DNA of 35,004 bases from Alphaproteobacteria bacterium UBA7691 (GCA_002482765.1 DLGP01000111.1:1-35004); one strand, 5' to 3'; positions 1-9,309 are shown, counted from the first letter of the stretch. Notes: generated by a model from the letters alone, not told the origin. Translations and numbers: made by a program.

Positions 1-211
<211 letters not shown>

Positions 212-240
212 AATTGTTTCTCCTAACAGACTGGGTTAAT

Positions 241-558
241 TCAGGCGGCCTTGGCCGACTTCTTGGCGGAACCTTCGATCACGCCCATGATGTCGGATTC
301 CTTCATGATCAGAAGGTCTTCGCCATCGATCTTGACTTCAGTGCCGGACCACTTGCCGAACAGCACGCGGTCACCGGCCTTCACGTCCAGCGGCACCAGC
401 TTGCCATCATCGCCACGGGCGCCCGGGCCAACGGCGATCACGTCGCCCTGCATCGGCTTTTCCTTGGCGGTATCCGGAATGATGATGCCACCGGCGGTGC
501 GCGCCTCTTCCTCAATGCGCTTCACCACCACGCGGTCGTGCAACGGACGAAACTTCAT
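241..558 (-). CDS. groES: Co-chaperonin GroES
   Basis: The 10-kDa co-chaperonin forms a seven-subunit lid on GroEL. The 105-residue product starts MKFRPLHDRVVVKRIEEEAR, carries the mobile-loop region around TAGGIIIPDTAKEKP, and has the usual core with GDRVLFGKWSGTEVKIDGED, which is normal length and layout for the family. An upstream in-frame ATG at 570 would add four residues, but the strong GGAGG lies between it and the ATG at 558, so 558 is the real start. The tail ends in an alanine/lysine-rich stretch. It is first in the groES-groEL operon, with promoter and CIRCE-like operator about 110-170 nt upstream. Confidence 0.97.
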   Translation of the reverse strand: MKFRPLHDRVVVKRIEEEARTAGGIIIPDTAKEKPMQGDVIAVGPGARGDDGKLVPLDVKAGDRVLFGKWSGTEVKIDGEDLLIMKESDIMGVIEGSAKKSAKAA

Positions 559-671
559 GCGATCCTCCATCTCGATATCGATCGGGCCAGCGGCCCGAGG
601 GGGTCAAAATTCTTGGCCCACAAACCGGAATTCACTTAAGTTATTGAAATAACTGTAGTGAACCCGAATTG

Positions 672-698
672 TTAGCACTCTCCCTAGGAGAGCGCCAG
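672..698 (-). promoter_or_regulatory. CIRCE-like HrcA operator, one arm degenerate
   Basis: The plus strand reads TTAGCACTC, nine spacer bases, then GAGCGCCAG. The consensus CIRCE is TTAGCACTC-N9-GAGTGCTAA. One arm is perfect and the other matches 6 of 9 positions. It sits just downstream of the predicted groES -10 box, where HrcA represses groESL in many bacteria. The identification comes from motif and position; HrcA itself is not in the window. Confidence 0.75.
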
Positions 699-699
699 A

Positions 700-728
700 T
701 ACCTAGGCGCGACCGGGCGCGCTGTCAA
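700..728 (-). promoter_or_regulatory. Predicted groESL promoter
   Basis: On the minus strand there is TTGACA (723-728), exactly 17 bases, then TAGGTA (700-705). The -35 is perfect and the -10 moderate. The preceding CCT/CTTGAC context also resembles the -35 of alphaproteobacterial RpoH promoters, so heat-shock sigma factor use is possible. Transcription would begin near 693, inside the CIRCE-like element. Confidence 0.6.
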
Positions 729-844
729 GGAGGCGGCAGCAGATTCCGCCAAAGCCGGCGGCATGGCCGGGGCGGAAAGCGCCAAATGCAGCCAATATGA
801 CTCAAATCAATGTATTGTCGGCGTCCGGCAGGGTAGGTGGGGCC

Positions 845-3800
845 ATGAAAATGCTTTCATTTGCAGAACAGCTCGGCGGCCTGTGCCGTAACAGCCTTTC
901 AATTCGCACCCATCTTGCGGTGTTGATGGGCGTGATAATGCTACCATTAATTGTTTTGCATGGCTGGGGCGCCTATGGCGATTACCGCCGCATCACGGCT
1001 GATCGTGTGGAATTGCTGGGCCATGCCGCCCAGGTCACCGCCGAGCGGCTGGATGATTTTCTCGGCGAAACCGAGATCATGCTCAACCGCCTGGCATTGA
1101 GTGGCGCGGTGGCGGCGTTGCAGCCTGAACGCTGCCAGGATGTATTCGACGATGCGATGTTTTTCCTACTGCGTTTCACCAACCTGCTGACGGTGCGCCG
1201 CGATGGCCGGGTGATTTGCAGTGCCATTCCGCAGCCGCAAGGCACGGCGCGTCATATCAAGCCGGATTATTACTTGAACCGCCTGCTGGCGCGCCCAGGT
1301 TTCACAATTGGCGAACCCAACCCGACCGGGGTGGTCAGCGGCCGGCCCAATATCGCCCTGGCGGTGCCGCTGGGGTCAAGTGAAGCCGTAGCCGGCGCGC
1401 TTGTGCTCGGCCTTGATCCGCAGCGGCTGGTTTTGCAGATGCCCGACCTGCATGGCATCGGCGGCCTGGTGCTGACCCGTTCGGGCCATGTCGCCCTGGC
1501 CAGCCACGGCCAGCGCGCCCTGATCGGCACGCAACTGCCCGAGGCCGCAAGCTACTGGCAGAGCCATGCCGCCGGTCAAGGCGTCGCCGAGGGCGCGATC
1601 CTCGGCCTGGCCCATATTGCCGCAGCGGATTGGCTGGTGGTGGTGCGCGAACCGGAAGCCGCCGCCCTGCTGCCGGCGCGCCGGCAATTGCTGCGCGATA
1701 TCAGTGTTGATCTTGGCGTGCTGCTGGTGGCTGCGCTGGGCGCCTGGCTGCTTGGCCGGCGGCTCTACAAGCCGCTGGAAAAACTGGCCCATGTTGCCGA
1801 TCTGGTGCGCCAGGGTGATGAAAGTATGCGCGCGCCGGCGGCAGGGCCGCGTGAATTGCGCCGCATTGCGCAAGGGCTCAACCGCATGGTCGATGCCCTG
1901 GTGCAGCGCCAGAGCCAGTTGCGCGAGCGCGAGGAACGGCTCGGCCTGGCCTTTGTCGGCAATCAGGATGGCATCTGGGATTGGGATTATCCCAGCGGCC
2001 GGGTGCTGTTCAGTGACCGCTGGATGAGCATGCTGGGTTATCTGCCGGGCGAGCTGGCCGGTGAATTGTCGACCTGGGAAAAGCTGGTGCATCCGCAGGA
2101 TATGGCGCGGGTGCGCGTTGCCTTGCAGGATCACCTGCAAGGCCGCAGCCCGAATTACGAATGCGAACATCGCTTGCTCTGCCGCGACGGCCGCTACAAA
2201 TGGGTGCTCGACCGCGGCGCCGTGGTGGAGCGCGATATCAACGGCCTGCCATTGCGGGTGATCGGCACGCATAGCGATATTGATGCGCGCAAAATCGCCG
2301 AGCAGCGCCTGAGTCAGGCCGGCGTGGTGTTCGAAAAATCACCCCAGGCCATCATGGTCACCAATGCCGATAACATCATCCTGCATGTCAACCCGGCCTT
2401 TGAGCGCGTGACCGGCTATAGCGCCGACGAGGTGAGGGGCCGCAACCCGGCGCTGCTTTCCTCGGGTCGGCAGGGCCGCGATTTCTATGTTGACATGTGG
2501 GCCGCCATCGAACGGGCCGGCGAATGGCAGGGCGAGGTTTGGAACCGCCGCAGGGATGGCGCGATCTATTGTGAATGGCTCTCGATCACGCGCCTGCGTG
2601 ATACCGATGATGTGGCGGCCAGTGGTTATATCGCCATGTTCATCGATATCACCGATCGCAAGAATGCCGAGGCTTTGGTGCGCTGGCAGGCGGATTATGA
2701 TGCCCTGACCAGGCTGCCGAACCGCCGCCTGCTGCTGGATCGTATCGACCAGGCAGCACGCCTGGCGCAGCGGCATCGTGGCGATACTGAATTGGGCGGT
2801 ATGCCGGTGGGTGGCGCCGTGCTGCTGCTCGATCTGGATCACTTCAAGGAAGTGAATGACACGCTGGGCCATCTGGCCGGCGATGCCTTGTTGCAGGAAG
2901 TGGCCACCCGGCTACAGGGCGCGTTGCGCGCCAGCGACACGGTGGGCCGCCTGGGCGGCGATGAATTTGCCGTGCTGCTGCCCAACATGGCGCCAGAGGC
3001 CGTGCCGGCGGTGATCGAGAAACTGCGCGTTGCACTGGCCCAGCCTTATCAACTGGAAGGCCGGCTGGTGCCACTTTCCGCCAGTATCGGCGTGACGGTG
3101 TTTCCCAATGATGCCAGCGATCCCAATGACCTGATGCGCATGGCGGATACGGCGATGTATGCCGCCAAGACCAGCGAACGCGGCTCATGGCGTTTCTTCA
3201 CCCCGGAAATGCAGAGCGAGACCGAGCGCCGCGTGGCGCTGATCGCCGATCTGCGCCAAGCCGTGGCGCGCGGCGAATTTGAACTTTTCTGCCAGCCGAT
3301 CATAGATCTTGATACCGGCCGCGTAGCCAAGGCGGAAGCCTTGCTGCGCTGGCATCATCCCAGCCGGGGCATGGTGGCGCCGGGCGAATTCATCCCGCTG
3401 CTGGAACAAAGCGGCCTGATCCACGATGTTGGGCTATGGGCGTTGCGTGAGGCTTTGCGCTTGCGTGCCGCCTTGTTGGCAGCCGAGCTGGATATCGAAC
3501 TGGCGGTGAATGTTTCCACCCGGCAATTTGAACGCGCCGATTTTGTGCCGATGGCGGCCGAGATGATAAAGACCAGCGGCCTGCCGCGCCCGATCACGCT
3601 GGAAGTGACCGAAAGTGTGGCGCTGGTGGATGTTCATGGCGCCCGCACCGATCTGGAGCGCCTGGTGGCTGCCGGGGCGCGCATTGCGCTGGATGATTTC
3701 GGCACCGGCTATTCCAGCCTGAGCTATCTCACCTCGCTGCCGGCAGCGGTGCTGAAGATCGATCGCAGCTTCCTGCAAGGTGCCGAGCAGGATGCCGCCG

Positions 3801-4000
3801 TGGCGCATATGGTGCGCGCCATCATCGATCTGGGCCATGACCTGGGCCTGGTTGTGGTGGCCGAGGGGGTGGAGACTGAAGATCAGGCGGCGGCTTTGCG
3901 CAGCATGGGCTGCGATCTTGGCCAGGGCTATTATTTCGACCGGCCAATGCGGTTTGCTGCATTACTTGAGCGCTATGCGCCCAGCCGGGAAAAAGTTTAG
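845..4000 (+). CDS. Membrane-bound GGDEF-EAL cyclic-di-GMP enzyme with HAMP and two PAS domains
   Basis: This is a cyclic-di-GMP signalling protein of 1051 residues. In order it shows a membrane segment near residues 18-37, an extracytoplasmic sensor-like stretch to about 285, a second membrane segment near 289-306, a HAMP linker, PAS near 365-490 (with a PAC-type tail), PAS near 494-615, GGDEF near 615-780 and EAL near 800-1045. The cyclase motif is intact (GGDEF), and RASD lies five residues before it, so the inhibitory I-site (RxxD) is present. The EAL domain keeps EALLRW, TLEVTES, DDFGTGYSSL, LKIDRSF and VVAEGVET, so both activities may be functional. Start 845 has AGGTGGGG in front of it. 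An earlier in-frame ATG at 797 has no ribosome-binding site. The signal it senses is not visible. Confidence 0.93.
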   Translation: MKMLSFAEQLGGLCRNSLSIRTHLAVLMGVIMLPLIVLHGWGAYGDYRRITADRVELLGHAAQVTAERLDDFLGETEIMLNRLALSGAVAALQPERCQDVFDDAMFFLLRFTNLLTVRRDGRVICSAIPQPQGTARHIKPDYYLNRLLARPGFTIGEPNPTGVVSGRPNIALAVPLGSSEAVAGALVLGLDPQRLVLQMPDLHGIGGLVLTRSGHVALASHGQRALIGTQLPEAASYWQSHAAGQGVAEGAILGLAHIAAADWLVVVREPEAAALLPARRQLLRDISVDLGVLLVAALGAWLLGRRLYKPLEKLAHVADLVRQGDESMRAPAAGPRELRRIAQGLNRMVDALVQRQSQLREREERLGLAFVGNQDGIWDWDYPSGRVLFSDRWMSMLGYLPGELAGELSTWEKLVHPQDMARVRVALQDHLQGRSPNYECEHRLLCRDGRYKWVLDRGAVVERDINGLPLRVIGTHSDIDARKIAEQRLSQAGVVFEKSPQAIMVTNADNIILHVNPAFERVTGYSADEVRGRNPALLSSGRQGRDFYVDMWAAIERAGEWQGEVWNRRRDGAIYCEWLSITRLRDTDDVAASGYIAMFIDITDRKNAEALVRWQADYDALTRLPNRRLLLDRIDQAARLAQRHRGDTELGGMPVGGAVLLLDLDHFKEVNDTLGHLAGDALLQEVATRLQGALRASDTVGRLGGDEFAVLLPNMAPEAVPAVIEKLRVALAQPYQLEGRLVPLSASIGVTVFPNDASDPNDLMRMADTAMYAAKTSERGSWRFFTPEMQSETERRVALIADLRQAVARGEFELFCQPIIDLDTGRVAKAEALLRWHHPSRGMVAPGEFIPLLEQSGLIHDVGLWALREALRLRAALLAAELDIELAVNVSTRQFERADFVPMAAEMIKTSGLPRPITLEVTESVALVDVHGARTDLERLVAAGARIALDDFGTGYSSLSYLTSLPAAVLKIDRSFLQGAEQDAAVAHMVRAIIDLGHDLGLVVVAEGVETEDQAAALRSMGCDLGQGYYFDRPMRFAALLERYAPSREKV

Positions 4001-4009
4001 ACTATTGGC

Positions 4010-5827
4010 ATGACACTCGATGACCTGCCGACGCCCAGCCTGATTCTTGACCTTGCCCGCCTGGAGCATAACCTGGCCCGCATGCGCGAACGCGCCTCGG
4101 CGCTGGGGGTGCGGCTCAGGCCGCATCTGAAAACCGCAAAATCAGCGCGGATTGCGGCTTTGGCGCATGGCGGTGAGGCCGGGCCGATAACGGTTTCCAC
4201 CCTGGCGGAGGCAGCGTATTTCGCTGCTGCCGGGTTCACCGATATCCTATATGCCGTCGGCATCGTGCCGACCAAGCTAGAGCAAGTTGCCGCGATCATG
4301 CGCCAAGGTGGTGATAGCTCGGCTGGTGGTGTTGATCTCAAGCTGATCACCGATGATGTGGCCACGGCGCAGGCCATCGCCGCCAAAGGCCAGGAACTCG
4401 GCGTTACTTTCCGTGTGCTGATCAAGATCGATACCGGCCTGGGCCGCGCCGGCATTGCTCCGGATGCGGATAGCCTGCTGCCGCTGGCTGCGGCCCTGAA
4501 CCAGCCGGGCGGCGTTTTGGCTGGCGTGCTGACCCATGCCGGGCATTCCTATCATGCCCATGGTGCTGCCGAGATCATTGCCATTGCCGAGGCCGAGCGC
4601 GCCGGCGTGGTGCGTGCCGCCGAACGGCTGCGCCAGGCCGGCCATGCCTGCGGCATCGTTTCGGTCGGCTCCACGCCCACCGCACTGTTTGCCGAGAAGC
4701 TACCCGGCATCACCGAGATGCGGCCGGGAAATTATGTGTTCTTTGATCTGTTCCAGGCCGGGCTTGGCACCTGCGCCATGGATGATATTGCCGTGTCGGT
4801 GCTAGCTTCGGTCACCGGCCGGCATCGTGGCCGCAACCATCTGCTGATCGATGCCGGCGGCCTGGCGCTGTCCAAGGATATCGGTGCCAACGAGCATCGG
4901 CCGCATACCGGCTATGGCCTGGTCTGCCTGCCCGGCGGTGCGCTGCCGCTGCCCGGCCTGGCGGTGGTGGATGTGCATCAGGAACATGGCCTGATCGGCC
5001 CGGCCGGCCCGGCTGAAACGGCTGCGGCCTTGCCGTTTGAGCGTTTCCCGGTGGGTAGCCGGCTGCGCGTGCTGCCCAATCATTCCTGCATGACGGCAGC
5101 GATGTATGATCGTTATTATGTGGTGTCGGGCCAGCCCGGTGATGGCAGGGTGATTGCCGAATGGGACCGCGTTAACGGCTGGGGATGGTGCAATGGGCAG
5201 CAACGGCATCGGCACTTCCGCTGCCCGCCCCGAAGAAGGCGGCGACCCGCTTTTCACCAGTTATCGCCAAACCGTGCCGCTGAATGCCGCCGTCACCCTG
5301 GCCATCGCCTCGATCACCGCGATTACGTTGCTGCCGGATTTGTCGCTGGCGTTGATTGGCGGCTGGTGGCTGGCGCAAACCGCCTATGCCGGTGCCATGC
5401 TGGCCGGCTGGTGGCTGGCCAGCCAGCGCCAGGCTTGGCGCGCCGCGATGCCGCCGGATACACTGCCGCAGCGCACGCCACAGCAACATGCCGCCCGGCT
5501 GCGGTTCCGCCGCCGCCAGGCTTTTGCCTCGGCCATTCTTGGCGGCAGCCTGTGGGGTGTCGGCGCCATTATTCTCGATCAGCTGGATCCGGCGCGGCAG
5601 ATCTTCCTGCTCACCGTGGCGGCCGGCATGGTATCGGGCGCCGCCACCACACTGGCCTCGATGCCGGCGGCAGCCGCGGCCTTTGTGATCTGCACCGTGC
5701 TGCCCTATGTGGTGGTGTTTTTCCTGCGCGACGAGCCAACCTATTATGCCTTGAGCGCTATGGCGTTGGTCTATGTGCTGGCGATGATGGTTTCCAGCCG
5801 GATCGTGCACGGCATGATCGCCCGTAA
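4010..5827 (+). CDS. D-threonine aldolase / D-serine dehydratase-like PLP enzyme with run-on C-terminus
   Basis: The first ~391 residues form an alanine-racemase-fold PLP enzyme of the D-threonine aldolase/DSD1 group. TPSLILDLARLEHNL is followed by RPHLKTAKS with the probable PLP lysine K41, then KIDTGLGRAG, TEMRPGNYVFFD, and near the end the H-x-C metal site (NHSCMT) typical of the zinc-dependent members. Relatives usually stop shortly after the EWDRVNGW seen here at about 5159-5182. In this sequence the frame stays open for some 213 further codons, rich in Arg, Cys, His and Gly, which overlap the histidine kinase gene in another frame and look like overprinted non-native sequence. One base change, TGG to TGA at 5186-5188, would restore a stop. 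The core call is firm; the tail is probably stop loss or sequence error. Substrate is uncertain. Confidence 0.85.
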   Translation: MTLDDLPTPSLILDLARLEHNLARMRERASALGVRLRPHLKTAKSARIAALAHGGEAGPITVSTLAEAAYFAAAGFTDILYAVGIVPTKLEQVAAIMRQGGDSSAGGVDLKLITDDVATAQAIAAKGQELGVTFRVLIKIDTGLGRAGIAPDADSLLPLAAALNQPGGVLAGVLTHAGHSYHAHGAAEIIAIAEAERAGVVRAAERLRQAGHACGIVSVGSTPTALFAEKLPGITEMRPGNYVFFDLFQAGLGTCAMDDIAVSVLASVTGRHRGRNHLLIDAGGLALSKDIGANEHRPHTGYGLVCLPGGALPLPGLAVVDVHQEHGLIGPAGPAETAAALPFERFPVGSRLRVLPNHSCMTAAMYDRYYVVSGQPGDGRVIAEWDRVNGWGWCNGQQRHRHFRCPPRRRRRPAFHQLSPNRAAECRRHPGHRLDHRDYVAAGFVAGVDWRLVAGANRLCRCHAGRLVAGQPAPGLARRDAAGYTAAAHATATCRPAAVPPPPGFCLGHSWRQPVGCRRHYSRSAGSGAADLPAHRGGRHGIGRRHHTGLDAGGSRGLCDLHRAALCGGVFPARRANLLCLERYGVGLCAGDDGFQPDRARHDRP

Positions 5828-7022
5828 CCGGCGCCTGCGTGGCGAGAATCGCGATTTGCTGGCACGCACCCGCGCGGCGCGCGCCGCCTTGCTGGATGTG
5901 GCGGAAAGCGCCGAAGCCTTTGTGTTCAGCGATGCCGAGGGCCGGGTGACGCAATGGAACCGCAAATTTGCCGATCTGCTGCGCCTGGATACGGCTAAGC
6001 TGCGGCCCGGTATCGTATTGGCGCCATTGCTGGCAGAAGGTGGCCTGGCGCCCGACGCCATCGAGGCAGCTTTGCACGGCCAGGGCCTGGCCCCGTTGCG
6101 CACCGCTGCGGGCCGCTGGGTGCGGCCATTGCAACGCCACACGCCGCATGGCGATAGGGCTTTGCTGCTGCTGGATATCAGCGAACAGTATGCCGCCACC
6201 GAAACGCTGGAACAGCAGAAGCGGCGGCTGGAGGAACTGGTGGCGGAAGTGACCCGCGCCCGCGATGCCGCCGAACGCGCCAGCCGCGCCAAATCCAGCT
6301 TCCTGGCCAATATGAGCCATGAATTGCGTACGCCGCTGAATGCCGTGATCGGCTTTTCCGATATCGTGCGGCAGAAGCTCTATGGCCCGCAATCGCCGAA
6401 ATACGACGAATACATCAGCGACATCCATTCCAGCGCCACGCATCTGCTCGGCATTATCGACGACATCCTCGATCTCGCCCGGGTTGAGGTTAACCGCATC
6501 GGCTTGCAGGAAACCGATATCGATGTGGCGGAAACTGCGGCCATCTGCATCCGGCTCTCCGCCTCGGCGCCGGCAGCCAGCGGCAAAAGCCTGCGCGCCG
6601 AGATACCCGAAGATTTGCCGTTACTCTGTGGCGATGCCCGGCTGTTTCGCCAGATGCTGCTCAACCTGATCGGCAATGCGGTGAAATTCTCCGGCCCGCA
6701 GGGGCAGGTCTGTGTTGGCGCTGATGTGAGTGCTGCGGCGCCCAATCCGGGCGGTATCACGGTTTGGGTGCAGGATGATGGCATCGGCATCGCGGCGGCT
6801 GATCGTGAGCGCGTTTTTGCGCCGTTTGAGCAGGCCGAGGCGGCGCGCAGCCGGCAATATGGCGGCGTTGGCTTGGGGCTGGCGCTGGTGCGCGCCTATG
6901 TCGAGGCGCATCAGGGTAGCGTGGCGCTGAAAAGTGAACTCGGCCAGGGAACACGGATGCTGCTGCATTTTCCGGCCAGTCGCACCGTGGCGCTGGATCG
7001 CGCCGGTCTTCTGGGTGATTAG
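5193..7022 (+). CDS. Membrane histidine kinase with PAS-like domain
   Basis: This sensor kinase has 609 residues. The first ~205 contain about six hydrophobic segments, followed by a PAS-like region near 230-330, a short coiled linker, the HisKA dimerisation domain with FLANMSHELRTPLNAVIGFS (phospho-acceptor His near 376), and an HATPase domain with N box NLIGNAVKFSG (about 490), G1 DDGIGIA (about 528) and G2 GVGLGLALV (about 557). There is no receiver domain and no response regulator gene adjacent, so its partner lies elsewhere. The ATG at 5193 has GGGGA upstream. A TTG at 5154 in the same frame is less likely. The preceding gene's reading frame overlaps its first 635 bp. The PAS_5 gene 3 nt downstream is probably co-transcribed. 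Confidence 0.92.
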   Translation: MGSNGIGTSAARPEEGGDPLFTSYRQTVPLNAAVTLAIASITAITLLPDLSLALIGGWWLAQTAYAGAMLAGWWLASQRQAWRAAMPPDTLPQRTPQQHAARLRFRRRQAFASAILGGSLWGVGAIILDQLDPARQIFLLTVAAGMVSGAATTLASMPAAAAAFVICTVLPYVVVFFLRDEPTYYALSAMALVYVLAMMVSSRIVHGMIARNRRLRGENRDLLARTRAARAALLDVAESAEAFVFSDAEGRVTQWNRKFADLLRLDTAKLRPGIVLAPLLAEGGLAPDAIEAALHGQGLAPLRTAAGRWVRPLQRHTPHGDRALLLLDISEQYAATETLEQQKRRLEELVAEVTRARDAAERASRAKSSFLANMSHELRTPLNAVIGFSDIVRQKLYGPQSPKYDEYISDIHSSATHLLGIIDDILDLARVEVNRIGLQETDIDVAETAAICIRLSASAPAASGKSLRAEIPEDLPLLCGDARLFRQMLLNLIGNAVKFSGPQGQVCVGADVSAAAPNPGGITVWVQDDGIGIAAADRERVFAPFEQAEAARSRQYGGVGLGLALVRAYVEAHQGSVALKSELGQGTRMLLHFPASRTVALDRAGLLGD

Positions 7023-7025
7023 TAC

Positions 7026-7511
7026 ATGGCGGGCGGCGCAGATAACAACGGGTTCCGTGCCGCAATCGGCCATCCTGGCCTGCTGCCGCTCTATGATTAC
7101 TGGTGCGAATTGCAGCAGGATGGCGCCAGTCCGCCACCGCGCGATGCGTTTGATCCGCGCCGGCTTGGCCGTGCCCTGGCCTGGCTGATCGTGAACGATG
7201 TGGTGCATGGGGCCGCACCGGATGGCGGCCCGCGTTTTCGCATCCGGCTGGAAGGCGATGATGTGGTGCAGGCGCGTGGTTATGGCGCCAAGGGCCGCTT
7301 CATCGATGAACCCGGCGTGCTGTTGTTGCATAACGAGGTGGCGGCGCAATACCGCCGCATCGTGGAAACCGGCCAGCCCTGGTATAGCGAAGGGGGTTTT
7401 CGCCATGCCGAGGGGCGCTATGGCCAGCTTTACCGCCTGGCAGTGCCGTTTGCCGGCGCATTGCCGGGGCGCGTCGATTTTATCTTTGTCGGCTTTCTGC
7501 ACACGATTTGA
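7026..7511 (+). CDS. Stand-alone PAS_5 (PF07310-like) protein, copy 1
   Basis: This 161-residue single-domain protein starts 3 nt after the histidine kinase. It has the layout of the PAS_5 family: a YDYW helix near residue 20, SPPPRDAFDPRRLG with the family's P-R-x-x-x-DP signature, then a strand with FRIRLEGDDVV (usually RYRLVG) and a C-terminal strand LYRLAVPFAG. No kinase, cyclase or DNA-binding domain is attached. It is the most diverged of the five related copies in this window. Its position suggests it senses for, or modulates, the adjacent kinase, but that is inference. Ligand unknown. Confidence 0.8.
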   Translation: MAGGADNNGFRAAIGHPGLLPLYDYWCELQQDGASPPPRDAFDPRRLGRALAWLIVNDVVHGAAPDGGPRFRIRLEGDDVVQARGYGAKGRFIDEPGVLLLHNEVAAQYRRIVETGQPWYSEGGFRHAEGRYGQLYRLAVPFAGALPGRVDFIFVGFLHTI

Positions 7512-7521
7512 CGCCGGCTGG

Positions 7522-7947
7522 CTATTTGCGCGGCGCCAGCAGGGCATAGGTCAGCGTGGCCTGGGCAATCGGTGCCTCGTTGCCCAGCGTGGTGAACAGC
7601 ACGTCGCCAAAGGCCAGCGAGCGGCCCATGCGCACCACGCGGGCATCGCATAGCACATCGCTATCCACGGCGGCGCGGAAGAAGCTGGTATTCTGGTTCA
7701 CCGTCGCCATGTCGGAAAAGCCGGCCTGGGCGGTGGAAACGGCAAATACCATGGCGGTATCGGCCACCGCCATCAGCGCCTGGCCGCAGAGCACGCCGCC
7801 CAGGCGGTTGAGGCGCGGGTTATTCGGCAGCCGCAGCACCACGCGGCCTTTTTCCAACGTCTCAAAGCGCAGATTGAGGTCGTTGATCCAGGGCGCAAAA
7901 TTCTGCTTCAGGATCGCTTCCGCCTCGGCCTTGGTCAGCATGCTCAT
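7522..7947 (-). CDS. PaaI/YiiD-like hotdog-fold thioesterase
   Basis: This 141-residue acyl-CoA thioesterase-like protein has a single hotdog fold. It contains the RLGGVLCGQALMAVADTAM helix that corresponds to the family's hydrophobic hotdog helix with catalytic Asp/Asn region, followed by MATVNQNTSFFRAA (beta strands of the acyl tunnel) and ARVVRMGRSLAFGDVLF. The frame stays open upstream across the antisense of rsmB, but the start is the ATG at 7947, with AAGGGA seven bases before it. It is divergent from rsmB. Substrate not predictable; members act on phenylacetyl-CoA, medium-chain acyl-CoA and others. Confidence 0.88.
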   Translation of the reverse strand: MSMLTKAEAEAILKQNFAPWINDLNLRFETLEKGRVVLRLPNNPRLNRLGGVLCGQALMAVADTAMVFAVSTAQAGFSDMATVNQNTSFFRAAVDSDVLCDARVVRMGRSLAFGDVLFTTLGNEAPIAQATLTYALLAPRK

Positions 7948-8007
7948 GGCTGTTCCCTTCTCACCTGTGCATCGACTATAGCGGAAAATGGCTCTAGAAC
8001 AGCGGCC

Positions 8008-9297
8008 ATGACCGACCTTAATCCCCGCCGCGTAGCCGCCGACCTGCTGGAAGCCGTGCTGCGCCGCCACCGCGCGCTTGACGAAGCCATGCACGAGCCG
8101 AGCCTGGGCTTTGCCCGCCTGGCTGATCGTGATCGTGCCTTTGTGCGCCGCCTGGTTGCCACCTGCCTGCGCCGCCTGGGCCAGGTTGATGCCGTGCTCA
8201 AGGGCTTTGTGAAAATCTGGCCCAAGGGCCTGCCGTTGCAGGCTTTGCGGCTCGGCCTGTGCGAATTGCTGTTTCTGGATACGCCGCCGCATGCGGCGGT
8301 TTCCAGCGCGGTGGAATTGCTGCCGGCCGGCTCCAAGGCGCGCGGCCTGGTCAATGCCGTGCTGCGCCGCGCCGGGCGCGAAGGCGCTGCCATCATTGCC
8401 GGCCAGGATGCCGCGCGGCTCAACACGCCGGCCTGGCTGCGGCGGCGCTGGGAAGCCGCTTATGGCGCCGATCTGGCGCAGGCGATCATGATCGCGCATC
8501 AGGCCGAGGCGGCGCTGGATATCAGCACCAAGCCGGGCCGCGCCGCCGCCTGGGCCGAACCGCTTAATGCCGTGCTGCTGCCCAGCGGCAGCCTGCGCCG
8601 GCTGGCCGGCGGGGCGGTGGAAAGCCTGCCCGGATTTGCCGATTTGCCCGCCGAATGGTGGGTGCAGGATGCCGCAGCGGCTTTGCCGGCGCGGTTATTC
8701 GGCGCTGATCTGGCCGGCCGGCAGATCGCCGATCTGTGCGCTGCGCCGGGCGGCAAGACGGCGCAATTGCTCAGCCTTGGCGCCGAAGTCTTTGCCATTG
8801 ATCGTTCCGAGCCGCGTTTGCAGCGGCTGAAGCAGAATCTGGCCCGGCTCGGCCTCAAGGCCCAGGTGCGCACCGCTGATGCCACGGCCTGGCAGCCGGA
8901 AGCCGGCCTGCTGCTGGATGGTGTGCTGGTGGATGCGCCCTGTTCCGCCACCGGCACAATCCGGCGCCATCCGGAATTGCCCTATCTGAAGCAGGAAAGT
9001 GATCTGGTGGCGCTCACCGCCTTGCAGCGCCGCCTGCTGCACCATGCGATCACATTGCTCAAGCCCGGCGGCCTGCTGGTCTATGCCACCTGCTCGCTGG
9101 AGCCGGAGGAAGGCGAGGCGCAGCGCGACTGGCTGCTGGCCCAGCCGGAGCTGGAGGCAATGCCGATCCAGCCCGCCGAACTCGGCCTGCCGGCAGCACT
9201 GATCGATGCCAGCGGCAGCCTGCGCTGCCTGCCCTGCCATTGGCCTGAACATGGCGGCATTGACGGCTTCTTCGCGGCGCGTTTCCGCAAGCGTTGA
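8008..9297 (+). CDS. rsmB: 16S rRNA (cytosine-967 C5)-methyltransferase RsmB
   Basis: RsmB methylates C967 of 16S rRNA using SAM. The product has 429 residues. Residues 1-140 form the NusB-like RNA-binding domain (RRVAADLLEAVLRR, HAAVSSAVELL, RGLVNAVLRR). The rest is the Rossmann methyltransferase with SAM motif LCAAPGGKTAQLLS, motif IV DAPCSATGTIRRHPEL holding the first conserved Cys (about 312), and motif VI YATCSLEPEEGE holding the second, the catalytic nucleophile. Length and order match the family. It is divergent from the thioesterase and convergent with the HTH gene downstream, 12 nt away, with no clear terminator between. Confidence 0.95.
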   Translation: MTDLNPRRVAADLLEAVLRRHRALDEAMHEPSLGFARLADRDRAFVRRLVATCLRRLGQVDAVLKGFVKIWPKGLPLQALRLGLCELLFLDTPPHAAVSSAVELLPAGSKARGLVNAVLRRAGREGAAIIAGQDAARLNTPAWLRRRWEAAYGADLAQAIMIAHQAEAALDISTKPGRAAAWAEPLNAVLLPSGSLRRLAGGAVESLPGFADLPAEWWVQDAAAALPARLFGADLAGRQIADLCAAPGGKTAQLLSLGAEVFAIDRSEPRLQRLKQNLARLGLKAQVRTADATAWQPEAGLLLDGVLVDAPCSATGTIRRHPELPYLKQESDLVALTALQRRLLHHAITLLKPGGLLVYATCSLEPEEGEAQRDWLLAQPELEAMPIQPAELGLPAALIDASGSLRCLPCHWPEHGGIDGFFAARFRKR

Positions 9298-9309
9298 ACT
9301 GCGTCTGCT

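Noticed and set aside
5172..6443. Minus-strand frame of about 423 codons opposite the histidine kinase
   Set aside because: Shadow composition rich in His, Gln, Gly and Arg, no motif, and the plus strand carries a complete kinase.
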